Positions 1-11,071 are shown, counted from the stretch's first letter. The stretch: 64,000 nt of DNA from Rhizobium aethiopicum (GCF_014197535.1 NZ_JACIFV010000003.1:124001-188000), one strand, 5' to 3'. Notes: generated from the letters alone by a model not told the origin. Program-made: numbers and translations.

Positions 1-879
1 CTGGCGGGCGGCGGCGGCCGCTTCGCGGACCGAGGCAATCTCCGATTCCATCGAGGCGACGAGGCCTTCGAGGCTGGTCGCCTTGCCCGCAAGTTCCTGC
101 GAGCGTTTCCTTTCGGCCTCCAGTTCGGCGGCGTTGCTGCGGCTGAGCTTGTCGTTTTCGGCAAGCAGCAGGTCCATGCGCCGCTCTTCCTCGATGCTGT
201 CGGTCATCGTCGCCGTCAGCTGCGTCTTTTCGGCGGCGCTTGCCGTCTGCAGCGCGGCCAGACTTGCGAGATCGGCGGCGAGCTTGTCGGTTTCCTTGCG
301 GATGCCCGGCACGACGGCGCCGAGCAGGATGGCGCTGCGCACGGAAGCAAGCGCGTCGTCGGGCGTCACGAGCAAAGCCGGCGGCGGATTGCGGCCCATG
401 CGTTGGAGTGCGGCCAGCACCTCGGCCAGCAGGCCGCGGCGTTCATGCAGCGAACGGCGGATGCCGTCCTGCTTGACGCCGAGGTCGGCAAGCTTCTTCT
501 CGCTCTCGAGGATCTGCTTTTCCAGCCCTTTGCGGCGGGCGGCGGAATCGATCAGCGCCTGGCGAATGCTCTGCGTGCTCTTCTCCAGATTGGCGATACT
601 CTGCTGGAGTTCGCTCACCTTGTCGGAGGACAGGCTGATCGTCTTCGACAAGGTTTCGAGCTCGGCGCGGGTCTGATCGCGTTTGGCGGCAAGTTCGGCG
701 GCCGGATCGGGCGGCGGCGCCTCGGCGGGCGGCGGGTTTGAAGATTGCGCCGCTTCCGGGGCGGCATCCTGGGCCCGGACCGAAAAAGGGCTTGTCGAGA
801 CGAGGATGACCGCAACACCGAAACCGGCCGCCAGTGCCGGCAGAATCATGCGGTGTCGCCTGGTTGGAGTCGTCGTCAT
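1..879 (-). CDS. EnvC-like murein hydrolase activator (C-terminus beyond window)
   Basis: The reading frame is open from an ATG at 879 to the first base of the window (293 codons), so the C-terminus is missing. The N-terminus has a basic stretch, a hydrophobic segment and an Ala-rich cleavage region (about residues 1-37), which indicates export. Next comes a Pro-rich linker and then heptad-rich sequence dense in Lys, Glu, Leu and Gln, a long coiled coil. This is the layout of EnvC/periplasmic M23-family proteins, whose LytM domain would lie in the unseen part. EnvC proteins activate septal amidases during cell separation. The position downstream of rlmH is the usual one in Rhizobiales. The family call rests on coiled coil, signal and context, because the diagnostic domain is not visible. 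Confidence 0.75.
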   Translation of the reverse strand, partial: MTTTPTRRHRMILPALAAGFGVAVILVSTSPFSVRAQDAAPEAAQSSNPPPAEAPPPDPAAELAAKRDQTRAELETLSKTISLSSDKVSELQQSIANLEKSTQSIRQALIDSAARRKGLEKQILESEKKLADLGVKQDGIRRSLHERRGLLAEVLAALQRMGRNPPPALLVTPDDALASVRSAILLGAVVPGIRKETDKLAADLASLAALQTASAAEKTQLTATMTDSIEEERRMDLLLAENDKLSRSNAAELEAERKRSQELAGKATSLEGLVASMESEIASVREAAAAARQ

Positions 880-1028
880 GCGTGTCCGGGCACTCTCTCA
901 AATCGCGCGGAGACTAAGCTGATTTGGCACGCTTTGCCAGAAAGTTTGCAGGAGAAAGCCTGCCTGCGCAAAACACGGCTGCGTGACAATGCGACGCATC
1001 GCCAAAGCCATGGACCGAGTCTGAATGG

Positions 1029-1511
1029 TCAGACGCGGTGATAGGGGTGGCCGGACAAGATGGTGACGGCGCGATAGAGCTGCTCGGCGATCAGCGTGCG
1101 CACGAGTTGGTGCGGCCAGGTCATTTTTCCCAAGCAAAGCGTGGCGTCGGCCCGCTCGTAAAGGGCGGGATCGAGGCCGTCGGCTCCGCCGATTGCGATC
1201 GTCAGCTCACGTTTGCCCTGGTCGCGGTAGCTGCCGAGCAGGTTTGCGAAGGCGTCGCTGTCGAGCGCCTTGCCGCGTTCGTCGAGGAGGATGAGAACAC
1301 TGCCGTCGGCCAGTGATTTCGAAAGCATCGCCGCTTCGTCGCGCTTGCGGGTCTCTGCATTGGAGGCGCGGCTTTCGCCAACTTCGGCAACACGGGTGAA
1401 TTCGAGCCCAACCGCAGGGCCGGCCTTGGCAAAACGATCGAGGTAACGGGCCACAAGATCCTTTTCGGGGCCGGACTTCAGCCGTCCCACCGCAAAAAGG
1501 CCAATTCGCAT
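1029..1511 (-). CDS. rlmH: 23S rRNA (pseudouridine1915-N3)-methyltransferase RlmH
   Basis: The protein has 160 residues, the normal length for this SPOUT methyltransferase, which methylates pseudouridine 1915 of 23S rRNA on assembled 70S ribosomes using S-adenosylmethionine. The trefoil-knot SAM site is visible as IGGADGLDP in the second half, followed by the conserved LGKMTWPHQLVR helix and the C-terminal PYHRV tail that is a hallmark of RlmH. It lies downstream of rsfS and upstream of the envC-like gene on the same strand, a ribosome-maturation grouping common in bacteria. The ATG at 1511 directly precedes the family N-terminus (MRIGLFAVGR). Confidence 0.95.
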   Translation of the reverse strand: MRIGLFAVGRLKSGPEKDLVARYLDRFAKAGPAVGLEFTRVAEVGESRASNAETRKRDEAAMLSKSLADGSVLILLDERGKALDSDAFANLLGSYRDQGKRELTIAIGGADGLDPALYERADATLCLGKMTWPHQLVRTLIAEQLYRAVTILSGHPYHRV

Positions 1512-1628
1512 TTCCCCGCTCCTGCTCGTGACGGCATTTCAGGCACACGATGCACCGCAGCCGGCTTCTCATGTGTTCCGGCCAGTCAAATGCCGCATCT
1601 CAGGCGCCGGGCAATGCCGGCCCGCCTG

Positions 1629-2072
1629 TCAGTGCCGTGTTTCTTCATCCATATCCGGAGCCGCCCACATCTTCTCGATGTTGTAGAACTCGCGGATTTC
1701 GGGGCGGAACACATGCACGATGATGTCACCGGTGTCGATCAGGATCCAGTCGCCGCCCTCCTGACCTTCGACGCGGGCCGTACCGAAGCCTTCGTCCTTG
1801 AGATCGGTGAGCAGGTGATCCGAGATCGCCAGGACATGCCTGTTCGAGCGGCCGGAGACGACCACCATGTAGTCTCCAAGCGCCGATTTTCCGGCAATGT
1901 CGATCGTGACGATATCTTCAGCTTTGGAGTCCTCAAGGCTGGTGAGGACGGCTTCTAAGGCGCGGGCAGCGGCATCGGCGCCACGTTCCGCACTCTTCGG
2001 GACAACGGCGAGCGTTTTTCCCTTGGCGTGTACTGTTGTCAGTTTTTTCCCTTTCCTGGAATGACAAACCAT
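1629..2072 (-). CDS. rsfS: Ribosomal silencing factor RsfS
   Basis: The protein is a DUF143/RsfS (YbeB/Iojap) member that binds uL14 on the 50S subunit and blocks subunit joining when nutrients are poor. Visible features are the core DIVTIDIAGKSALGDYMVV, the SDHL helix and the EGGDWILIDTGDIIVHVF strand, all typical. The start is uncertain. The frame is open up to 2123, an ATG lies at 2072 (147 aa), and a CTG at 2042 sits a few bases after a purine-rich AGGAAAGGG and would begin LTTVHAKGK, the conserved N-terminus. I chose the ATG at 2072. rsfS normally follows nadD directly, but here the mod genes and an sRNA separate them. Confidence 0.93.
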   Translation of the reverse strand: MVCHSRKGKKLTTVHAKGKTLAVVPKSAERGADAAARALEAVLTSLEDSKAEDIVTIDIAGKSALGDYMVVVSGRSNRHVLAISDHLLTDLKDEGFGTARVEGQEGGDWILIDTGDIIVHVFRPEIREFYNIEKMWAAPDMDEETRH

Positions 2073-2281
2073 GCACAACACGAGATCCGATGACGACCGG
2101 ATCATGGTTAAGATAGGCATCAAACCATTAATGTTTCAAGACGTGCTAAGGTACAGAGCGGTCGAAAATCCGATCTGGGGTCCGAATTGAAGAATATTGC
2201 CGCTCGGGCTGCTTGTGCGGTCGGTGTACAGTTTCCGTACCGCGGCGTAAAGTGCGGCAAATTCCTCGATTTCTCGATTCG

Positions 2282-2656
2282 ATGACCGACCCCGCCGCAA
2301 AAACACCTGTTCCCGTCCTGCGAATCAGCTTCCCGAATGAGCATCGTCTCGGTCACGGCAAGATAGAGCTGCTGGAGCATATCCGCGCGACCGGATCGAT
2401 CTCGGCGGCCGGGCGGGCGATGGACATGTCCTATCGCCGAGCTTGGCTGCTCGTCAGCGAGATGAACCGGATGTTCTCAGAACAGGTGGTGGAGCCGCAA
2501 CGCGGCGGGCAGAAGGGCGGCGGTGCGGCGTTGACGCCGTTTGGCGAAGAATTGCTCGCGCGGTTTCGCCGGATGGAAAAGACCCTCCGCGCAAGTCTTG
2601 CCGAGGACCTCGCCTGGCTCGAAGCCAAGAGCATGTCACTTGGCGAGCACGGTTGA
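2282..2656 (+). CDS. ModE-type winged-helix regulator without molybdate-binding domain
   Basis: The protein has 124 residues starting at MTDPAAK. It is a LysR-like/ModE N-terminal winged helix-turn-helix: GKIELLEHIRATGSISAAGRAM is followed by MSYRRAWLLVSEMN, the ModE recognition helix, and a wing containing QRGGQKGGGAALTPFG. Full-length ModE (about 260 aa) carries two C-terminal TOBE/Mop molybdate-binding domains. They are absent here, so this is a DNA-binding-only version and Mo sensing must be achieved differently. It converges exactly on modC: its TGA ends at 2656 and the modC stop begins at 2657, together forming TGATCA. Its position strongly suggests control of modABC. An upstream ATG at 2213 is possible but would add atypical sequence. 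Confidence 0.85.
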   Translation: MTDPAAKTPVPVLRISFPNEHRLGHGKIELLEHIRATGSISAAGRAMDMSYRRAWLLVSEMNRMFSEQVVEPQRGGQKGGGAALTPFGEELLARFRRMEKTLRASLAEDLAWLEAKSMSLGEHG

Positions 2657-3724
2657 TCAGCCTTCCAGGGCAACCGTTTTGATGATCGCGAAGACGGTCT
2701 TGCCGGGCCGGAGATCGAGGCGCTCGCAGGAAAGCGCGGTGATGCGGGAGAGAACGGTGTCGCCGTCGCAATCGAGCCGGATTTCGACCGTTCCGTCGTC
2801 GTCCGGCGCCATGTCTTCGATTCTGCCTTCAAGAATGTTCAGCGCGCTCAGGCCCTCGGGCCTTGCGGTCGCCAGCATGACATCGCGGGAAGGAATGCGG
2901 ATGCGGACCGATCTGCCTGATGCAAGGGCGGTACCGGGAACATGCAGCCGGTTGGATTTCAGGGCGACGATCGACAGGCGGTGGCGCGCGTCGAAGCTCT
3001 CGACGGTGCCTTCGAGCAGCGCGCCCGCCTCTTTGCGGTCGGAGGCCGCAGAGGCATGGCTCAATATGTCGACGGCGGGACCCGTCGCCTCCACTTTGCC
3101 GTCGTCCATGATTACGACCTGGTTTGCCAGCCGCGCCACCTCGGCAATCGCATGGCTGACATAGACGATCGGGATTTCGGTCTCATCGCGCAACCGCTCG
3201 AGATAGGGCAGGATCTCGGCCTTGCGCGCCTCGTCGAGGGCGGCGAGCGGCTCGTCCATCAAGAGCAGGCGGGGTGAGGAGAGAAGGGCGCGGCCGATTG
3301 CGACCCGCTGCCTTTCGCCGCCGGAAAGTTTTGTCGGGCTGCGTTCCAACAGCGTCTCGATGCCGAGCAGGTCGATGATATGATCGAAACTCTCGCCGCG
3401 TGCCGCCCTCGGTGCGAACCAGCGCCCGTAGGTAAGATTGGCGCGGACGCTCAAATGCGGGAACAGCCGTGCCTCCTGGAAGACATAACCGAAACGGCGG
3501 CGGTGTTTCGGGACGAAGATCCCAGCTGCGGTGTCGGTCAAGGTTTCGCCGTCAAGCGCGACGCGGCCCTCATCCGGCCGGGCGAGACCGGCAATGATGC
3601 GGATCAGTGAGGTCTTGCCGGAGCCGGAGCGGCCGAACAATGCGGTCACACCGCCTTCGGAGGTGAAGGCCGCGTCGAGCGAAAAGGCGCCTAGTCTTTG
3701 TTTTGCCTGGACGATCAGGGTCAT
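2657..3724 (-). CDS. modC: Molybdate ABC transporter ATP-binding protein ModC
   Basis: This 355-residue ABC ATPase powers high-affinity molybdate import with ModB and ModA. Visible motifs are Walker [10 protein letters not shown] near residue 31, the signature LSGGERQR near 134, Walker [13 protein letters not shown] and the H-loop [12 protein letters not shown]. The C-terminal ~70 residues form the TOBE/Mop domain ([23 protein letters not shown] region), which separates ModC from other importer ATPases. The start ATG overlaps the modB stop by 4 bp (ATGA), implying translational coupling. Confidence 0.95.
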   Translation of the reverse strand: MTLIVQAKQRLGAFSLDAAFTSEGGVTALFGRSGSGKTSLIRIIAGLARPDEGRVALDGETLTDTAAGIFVPKHRRRFGYVFQEARLFPHLSVRANLTYGRWFAPRAARGESFDHIIDLLGIETLLERSPTKLSGGERQRVAIGRALLSSPRLLLMDEPLAALDEARKAEILPYLERLRDETEIPIVYVSHAIAEVARLANQVVIMDDGKVEATGPAVDILSHASAASDRKEAGALLEGTVESFDARHRLSIVALKSNRLHVPGTALASGRSVRIRIPSRDVMLATARPEGLSALNILEGRIEDMAPDDDGTVEIRLDCDGDTVLSRITALSCERLDLRPGKTVFAIIKTVALEG

Positions 3725-4452
3725 TCCGGATCGATCCTTCGGCCGGCGAGACGAGCGAGCAATTCGGAGGCGAGCACGGCAGCCATGGAAATGACGATGG
3801 CGACCAGCGTCAGCCGCAGCGCGCCGGCATCGCCGCCCGGCACCTGGGTAAAGGTGTAGATCGCGGACGACAGGGTCTGGGTCTCGCCGGGAATATTGGA
3901 GACGAAGGTGATCGTCGCGCCGAATTCCCCCATCGCCTTGGCGAAGGAAAGGATCATGCCGGTGATGATGCCGGGCAGGGTCAGCGGCAGGGTGATCGTC
4001 AGGAAAATCCAGACAGGGCCGGCGCCGAGCGTTCCGGCCGCCTCCTCCAGCTTACGGTCAACTGCCTCGATCGACAGGCGTATGCTGCGCACCATCAGCG
4101 GAAAGGCCATGACGGCGCAGGCAAGCGCGGCGCCCGTCCAGCGGAAGGAGAAGACGATGCCGAAATGCTGGTCGAGCAGGCTGCCGATCGGACCGCGGCG
4201 GCCGAAAAGGATGAGAAGAAGGAAACCGGTGACGACGGGGGGCAGGATCAGCGGCAGGTGAACGATGCCGTTCAGCACCGACTTGCCCCAGAAACGGCCG
4301 CGGGCCAAGAGCAGGGCAACGAGGATGCCGAAGGGCAGGCTCGCCAGCATCGCGACGATAGACACGCGCAGGCTGAGCAGGATCGCCGTCCATTCCTCAT
4401 CGCTCAGGCCGAATATGTTCAACTGCAGTCGTCTCCCTGGAAAATCCGGCAT
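3721..4452 (-). CDS. modB: Molybdate ABC transporter permease ModB
   Basis: This is an inner-membrane permease of about 243 residues with five or six hydrophobic segments. It carries the binding-protein-dependent transport EAA loop as [23 protein letters not shown]. The stretch [19 protein letters not shown] is nearly invariant in ModB. Possible starts are ATG codons at 4473, 4455 and 4452. The 4473 start lies inside the dispersed repeat that begins at 4465, so I prefer 4452; the remaining N-terminus ([14 protein letters not shown]) matches the family. It overlaps modC by 4 bp. Confidence 0.94.
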   Translation of the reverse strand: MPDFPGRRLQLNIFGLSDEEWTAILLSLRVSIVAMLASLPFGILVALLLARGRFWGKSVLNGIVHLPLILPPVVTGFLLLILFGRRGPIGSLLDQHFGIVFSFRWTGAALACAVMAFPLMVRSIRLSIEAVDRKLEEAAGTLGAGPVWIFLTITLPLTLPGIITGMILSFAKAMGEFGATITFVSNIPGETQTLSSAIYTFTQVPGGDAGALRLTLVAIVISMAAVLASELLARLAGRRIDPE

Positions 4453-4464
4453 CATCCGACGCCT

Positions 4465-4602
4465 GCCCCTCATCCGCCTGCCGGCACCTTCTCGCCGCCC
4501 GCGGGGCGCAGGGGGATCGCCGCAACCTCTCCGTCCCTCGCTAACGTCTCGCAGGGCACGTCCCCTCTCCCTGCGAGCGGGGAGAGGGTTAGGGTGAGGG
4601 GC
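4465..4602. repeat. RIME-like intergenic inverted repeat
   Basis: An imperfect inverted repeat of about 138 bp separates modB from modA. The outer arms are CCCCTCA at 4466-4472 and TGAGGGG at 4595-4601. Inner segments also pair, for example the CTCTCCCTGCGAGCGGGGAGAG region. This layout and sequence style resemble the Rhizobium-specific intergenic mosaic elements dispersed in rhizobial genomes. As RNA it would fold into a long stem-loop between the binding-protein and permease cistrons. Confidence 0.75.
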
Positions 4603-4649
4603 AGCCGTGGCTTGGTGCCTAACACCTGCTGTACATCAACCAATTGCAG

Positions 4650-4670
4650 TGCTCGGGACAAGCCCGAGCA
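4650..4670. repeat. Short palindrome TGCTCGGG-N5-CCCGAGCA
   Basis: A perfect 8-bp inverted repeat with a 5-base loop lies just downstream of modA and next to the RIME-like element. No T-tract follows on either strand, so it is not a convincing intrinsic terminator. It could protect the modA mRNA 3' end or be one more dispersed palindromic unit. Confidence 0.5.
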
Positions 4671-4692
4671 TGACGAAACATTAGCTGGCCGA

Positions 4693-5484
4693 CTATTTCA
4701 GAATAGTGAAACCCTGCGCCGCGAAGAAAGCGGCTGCCTTGTCTGACTTCAGAAAATCGAGATAGGCAGCTGCATCCGGGTTCTTGCTCTCGGCAAGAAT
4801 CGCGACCGGATAGATGATCGGCGGGTGGGAGTCGGCCGGGAAGGTGCCGACGATGGCGACACCCTTATCGGCCGCCGCGTCGGTCTGGTAGACGATGCCG
4901 TAAGGCGCTTCGCCACGGGAGACCAGGGCGAGGGCGGCGCGCACGCTTTCGGCACCGGCGACCTTGCTTTCGACCGATGTCCAGACGCCGAGTTTTTCGA
5001 GTGCGGCCATGCCGTATTTGCCTGCCGGAACCGATTTCGGCTGACCCATGGCAAGCCTGCCGTCACCGAGCAAAGCGGCGAGATCGAAACCCTGTTTGAT
5101 CTCGACCGGCTTAGCCTTGTCCTTTTCGGCCACGAGCACGATCCGGTTTCTGAGCAGGTCCGAACGGCTGTCGGCTTTGATCAGCTTCTTCTCTGCGAGA
5201 TAATCCATCCAATCGCGATCCGCCGAAATGAAGATATCGGCCGGGGCAGCGTTTTCAATCTGCTTGGCAAGCGCCCCGCTCGCCGCATAGGAGGCGACGG
5301 TTTGCTTGCCGCTCTCCCTGGTCCAGGCGGCATTGGCAGCGTCGAGCGCGTTCTTGAGGCTCGCCGCGGCAAAGACGGTCAGTTTTTCAGCGGCTGCGGC
5401 CGGCGCCGGTAGCGCTGCCGCACCTAACCAGAGAGCCGCGATCGCGGCGGTTGCCAGGTTCATCCATTGCCGGCCGTTCTGCAT
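4693..5484 (-). CDS. modA: Molybdate ABC transporter substrate-binding protein ModA
   Basis: This 263-residue periplasmic protein has a Sec signal peptide (hydrophobic core ATAAIAALWLGAAALP, cleavage near AAAAE at about residue 32). The mature protein opens with KLTVFAAASLKNAL, the ModA hallmark whose Ser helps bind the oxyanion. It continues with AAPADIFISADRDWMDYL, VPAGKYGMAAL and the C-terminal SHPPIIYPVAI strand, all typical. It is the first gene of modABC on the minus strand, and the candidate Mo-responsive operator lies 20-85 bp upstream. Confidence 0.95.
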   Translation of the reverse strand: MQNGRQWMNLATAAIAALWLGAAALPAPAAAAEKLTVFAAASLKNALDAANAAWTRESGKQTVASYAASGALAKQIENAAPADIFISADRDWMDYLAEKKLIKADSRSDLLRNRIVLVAEKDKAKPVEIKQGFDLAALLGDGRLAMGQPKSVPAGKYGMAALEKLGVWTSVESKVAGAESVRAALALVSRGEAPYGIVYQTDAAADKGVAIVGTFPADSHPPIIYPVAILAESKNPDAAAYLDFLKSDKAAAFFAAQGFTILK

Positions 5485-5502
5485 GCTTCACTCCCTAGGG
5501 GT

Positions 5503-5570
5503 TCGAAATATTTCGACGAATATAACGACACTCACGGTTTGGCCAGGGATATATCCAGGAAAATATATCC
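5503..5570 (-). promoter_or_regulatory. Candidate ModE/Mo-box operator region upstream of modA
   Basis: Read toward modA, positions 5527-5519 spell CGTTATATT, matching the ModE half-site of other proteobacteria. It is followed by the perfect palindrome CGAAATATTTCG at 5504-5515. Further upstream are GGATATATCC (5547-5556, palindromic) and a second AATATATCC (5562-5570). The second half-site does not match the canonical TACATAACG well, so this is a candidate rather than a firm site. Confidence 0.5.
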
Positions 5571-5819
5571 GCGATGGCCAATCGGCCTTACCTCATCAAG
5601 AGATGCATGGCTTTCTGGGACAAGATACTCGCTGGCTGCCGTGCGCGGCGGATGCGATCGGTCAGCCAGAGTAACCGCAGGGCAAAGATGCTGTTTTGCG
5701 GGGCTTGCCGATAAAAGCGGCAGCATTCCAGGCTGGTTACCCGCAGTATTGCATCGACCGCATTGCTGCATTGCACAAAATGATATTCACCTTCCCGCGG
5801 AATATGGTACAACACACTC

Positions 5820-5940
5820 ATCGAAACGGCTTTCTCCTCCTCCCATAGCCGTTCGACAGGATCGGCAACACTCCTCCTCCCAGTTGTCGATCGAGTTTAT
5901 AAGCCCGACGGATCTCCTCCCCCGTCGGGCTTTCTCGTTT
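5820..5940 (+). ncRNA. alpha-r14 family (NfeR1-like) trans-acting sRNA
   Basis: Three consecutive hairpins each display a CTCCTCCC anti-Shine-Dalgarno motif in the loop. SL1 spans 5821-5856 (TCGAAACGGCT pairs with AGCCGTTCGA). SL2 spans 5860-5892 (GATCGGCAAC pairs with GTTGTCGATC). SL3 spans 5902-5931 (AGCCCGACGG pairs with CCGTCGGGCT) and is followed by TTTCTCGTTT, an intrinsic terminator. This architecture is that of the alpha-r14 sRNAs of Rhizobiales (NfeR1/Smr14C2 in Sinorhizobium), which base-pair with ribosome binding sites of many mRNAs, including transporter genes. The 5' end is approximate. It lies between modA and nadD on the opposite strand to both. Confidence 0.9.
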
Positions 5941-5962
5941 CCGGGATTTCCTTGAAGATCAG

Positions 5963-6598
5963 CTATCCGACCGCGCCCGGCAATGCGCCGTTGCGGATGG
6001 CCGTCGAGCTCAGGCCGGAGCGTGGGCCGTGGATGAAAGTCCAGGCCGGTGCCGGCTTCTTCCAGAGAACACGTGCGTCGTCTTCGTCGATGCGCGCGAA
6101 ACCGAAGGTCCGCGTCATTTTCGAAGAGAGGTAGGAGAGTGTGGCGCCCGGCCGGTCGATTACAGCGATCGGGAAGGTGCGGGCGATCTCCTGCCATTTT
6201 TGCCATTTGTGAAAGGTCTGCAGGCTGTCGGCGCCCATGATCCAGATGAAATGTACATGCGGATTGCGGGCCTTGATGCGGGCCAGCGTGTTAGCGGTAT
6301 AGCTGACGCCGAGCGCCTGCTCGAAAGCCGTGACCTTGATGCGCGGATCGGCGGCGACACGCTCGCTTTCGGCAATGCGCTCGGCGAGCGGCGCGAGAAG
6401 ATTGCGGCTTTTCAGCGGGTTGCCGGGAGTCACCATCCACCAGAGCTGGTCGAGACCGAGCCGCTTGATGGCAATTTCGGCGACGAGCGCATGGCCCTCA
6501 TGCGGCGGATTGAACGACCCGCCGAACAGGCCGACGACCATGCCGCGCTCGCTGTGCGGCATGCGGAGATAACGTCGGTCTAGCTTATCCGTCGTCAC
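5963..6598 (-). CDS. nadD: Nicotinate-nucleotide adenylyltransferase NadD
   Basis: The enzyme adenylates nicotinate mononucleotide to deamido-NAD in NAD synthesis. Visible are the nucleotidyltransferase signature GLFGGSFNPPHEGH near the N-terminus, WWMVTPGNPLK, the IWIMGADSLQTFHKW segment and the C-terminal SSTAIRNG (ISSTxIR) motif. The GTG at 6598 (V/MTTDKLDRRYLR) directly follows the proA stop and gives 211 residues. An ATG at 6622 would overlap proA by 23 bp. It is the last gene of the obgE-proB-proA-nadD run. Confidence 0.94.
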   Translation of the reverse strand: MTTDKLDRRYLRMPHSERGMVVGLFGGSFNPPHEGHALVAEIAIKRLGLDQLWWMVTPGNPLKSRNLLAPLAERIAESERVAADPRIKVTAFEQALGVSYTANTLARIKARNPHVHFIWIMGADSLQTFHKWQKWQEIARTFPIAVIDRPGATLSYLSSKMTRTFGFARIDEDDARVLWKKPAPAWTFIHGPRSGLSSTAIRNGALPGAVG

Positions 6599-6599
6599 G

Positions 6600-7875
6600 T
6601 CAGGGTCGGGTCTGTCCGGCACCGCGCACCCGGTATTTGAAGGAGGTCAGTTGTTCGACACCGACGGGGCCGCGGGCATGCATCTTGCCGGTGGCGATGC
6701 CGATTTCCGCACCCATGCCGAACTCGCCGCCGTCGGCGAACTGGGTCGAGGCGTTGTGCAGCAGGATCGCCGAATCGACTTCGGTAAAGAAACGTTCGAC
6801 GACAGCAGGATCCTCGGCGATGACGGCCTCGGTGTGGTTGGACGAATATTTCTGGATATGGGCGATCGCGCCCGATATGCCGTCGACCACAGCGACCGAG
6901 ATGATCGCGTCGAGATATTCGGTCGACCAGTCCTCCTCCGTCGCGGGCTTGAGGCCGGGCGCAACCTTCAGCACCGCCGCCGAAGCGCGGATCTCGCAGC
7001 CGGCGCCGGTCAGCACCTCAAGCAGTGGCGTCAGATGCGTGCCGACTGCAGCACCATCGACGAGCAGCGTCTCGGCCGCCCCGCAGATGCCGGTGCGGCG
7101 CATCTTGGCGTTGACGACGATCTTCTTCGCCATCTCAATATCAGCCGATGCATCGACATAGATGTGGCACAGGCCTTCGAGATGCGCGAAGACCGGCACG
7201 CGCGCTTCGCTCTGGACGCGGGCTACCAGGCTCTTGCCGCCGCGCGGCACGATGACGTCGATTGCACCCTCGAGGCCGCGCAGCATGGCGCCGACGGCGG
7301 CGCGGTCGGTGACCGGAACGAGCTGGATCGCATGCTCCGGAAGTCCCGCCGCCTTCAGGCCTTCGACCATGCAGGCATGGATAGCATGCGATGAACGGCG
7401 CGAATCCGAGCCGCAGCGCAGGATGACCGCATTGCCTGCCTTGAGGCAGAGCGCGCCGGCATCGGCCGTGACGTTCGGCCGGCTTTCGAAAATGACGCCG
7501 ATGACGCCGAGCGGCGTGCGGACGCGCTCAATCTTCAGGCCGTTCGGCCGGTTCCAGGCGGCGATGACTTCGCCGACCGGATCGGCAAGGGCGGCGATGG
7601 CGCGGATTCCTTCGGCCATCTCGGCAATGCGCTTTTCGTTCAGCGTCAACCGGTCGACGAAGGAGGCAAGCGTTTCGCTGCCTTCGATTTCTTTGAGATC
7701 CTTGGCGTTTTCGGCCAAGATATGCGCCTTGTTCGCCAGGATCGCGTCGGCCATGGCGTTCAGGGCCTTGTTCTTCGCCTCGGTGGAGGCAAAGCCCAAC
7801 GGTCGCGCTGATGCCTTCGCCTTGCGGCCGATGTCGTTCATCAGCGCATCAATGTCAGGGCCCGGCGCAACGGTA

Positions 7876-7883
<8 letters not shown>
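6600..7883 (-). CDS. proA: Gamma-glutamyl phosphate reductase ProA
   Basis: This 427-residue NADPH-dependent reductase is the second step of proline synthesis and makes glutamate-5-semialdehyde. The aldehyde-dehydrogenase-fold catalytic Cys is in [35 protein letters not shown] and [13 protein letters not shown] are diagnostic of ProA, as is the C-terminal [13 protein letters not shown]. It overlaps the end of proB by 8 bp, consistent with coupled translation of the ProB-ProA enzyme pair. Confidence 0.97.
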
Positions 7884-10192
<2,309 letters not shown>

Positions 10193-10204
10193 TCAAAGAT
10201 TATC

Positions 10205-11071
10205 GTGAATTTCGTGAGCTATAACATACAGTACGGCTTCGGTCTCGACGGCCGATACGATCTGGCGCGGATTGCCCGGAGCCTCGAAGGCGCCGATGTC
10301 ATCGCGCTGCAGGAGGTGACCCGCGGTTTCTGGCGCAACGGTTTTGCCGACATGGTGGCCGAGATTGCCGCTTTGTTTCCCGACCATTTCTGGGCGTATG
10401 GGCCGGCCTGCGACATACATATCGATGGGGGTGAAGGCGGCCTGCAGCCGGCGCGCGGCACGCGTTTTCAGTTCGGCAATATGGTGCTGTCGCGCTGGCC
10501 GATCCTGTCGACGCGGACGCTGCTTCTGCCACGCAGCCGGACGATCGCCAAGATCAACCTGCAGCGCGGCGCAACCGAGGCGCTGATCGCCCTCCCGGGC
10601 GGCGCGATCCGTCTCTACTCCGTGCATCTCGACCATGTCTCGGCCGACGAGCGCATCCGCCAGCTGCAATTCTTGAACGCGCGTATCAACGCCTTCGTCG
10701 AGGAGGGCGGATCGCTGACCGGCGGTGGCGAGCTTGATCTGCCGGAGCTGCCGCTGCCAGAAGACTTTATGATCTTGGGCGACTTCAACATGGAGCCGGA
10801 ATCGCCGGAATATTGTGCGCTTGCCGGCGCCGGCGGCGGCTATTACGGCCGCGTCGCCAGAATCGGCACGCCGATCGACGCCTTTGCGGCGCTCGGGGCT
10901 TATCGTCCGGGAGGCTACAGCTGGATGGACCCGGCAGATCACGGCAAACGCATGCATCTTGACTATTGTTTCGTCAGTTGCGGCCTGGAGGGCCGGTTGA
11001 AATCCGCGCGGATCGACACGCAATCCCTCGGCTCCGATCATTTTCCTGTCTGGGTCGAGATCGGCGATTGA
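10205..11071 (+). CDS. Endonuclease/exonuclease/phosphatase family hydrolase
   Basis: This metal-dependent phosphoesterase of the DNase I-like (EEP) fold has 288 residues. Signature elements in order are SYNIQYGFG, ADVIALQEVTRGF (metal-binding Glu), VHLDHVS, LGDFNMEPES (catalytic Asp/Asn) and the C-terminal SDHFPVW (catalytic His). Members act on nucleic acids, phosphoinositides or sphingolipids, so the substrate is not predictable. I start it at the GTG at 10205, because extension farther upstream would be antisense to obgE. It has no signal peptide, so it is probably cytoplasmic. It is transcribed divergently from obgE. Confidence 0.9.
   Translation: MNFVSYNIQYGFGLDGRYDLARIARSLEGADVIALQEVTRGFWRNGFADMVAEIAALFPDHFWAYGPACDIHIDGGEGGLQPARGTRFQFGNMVLSRWPILSTRTLLLPRSRTIAKINLQRGATEALIALPGGAIRLYSVHLDHVSADERIRQLQFLNARINAFVEEGGSLTGGGELDLPELPLPEDFMILGDFNMEPESPEYCALAGAGGGYYGRVARIGTPIDAFAALGAYRPGGYSWMDPADHGKRMHLDYCFVSCGLEGRLKSARIDTQSLGSDHFPVWVEIGD

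Noticed and set aside
2120..2380. 86-aa minus-strand ORF upstream of rsfS
   Set aside because: It overlaps the modE-like gene and has no recognisable features.
4650..4670. modA terminator
   Set aside because: The stem is strong but no T-tract follows on the minus strand, so it is listed as a palindrome instead.
5588..5821. 77-aa minus-strand ORF starting MSVLYHIPRE between modA and nadD
   Set aside because: It overlaps the sRNA promoter and 5' end, has no family resemblance or convincing ribosome binding site, and its composition is not like neighbouring genes.
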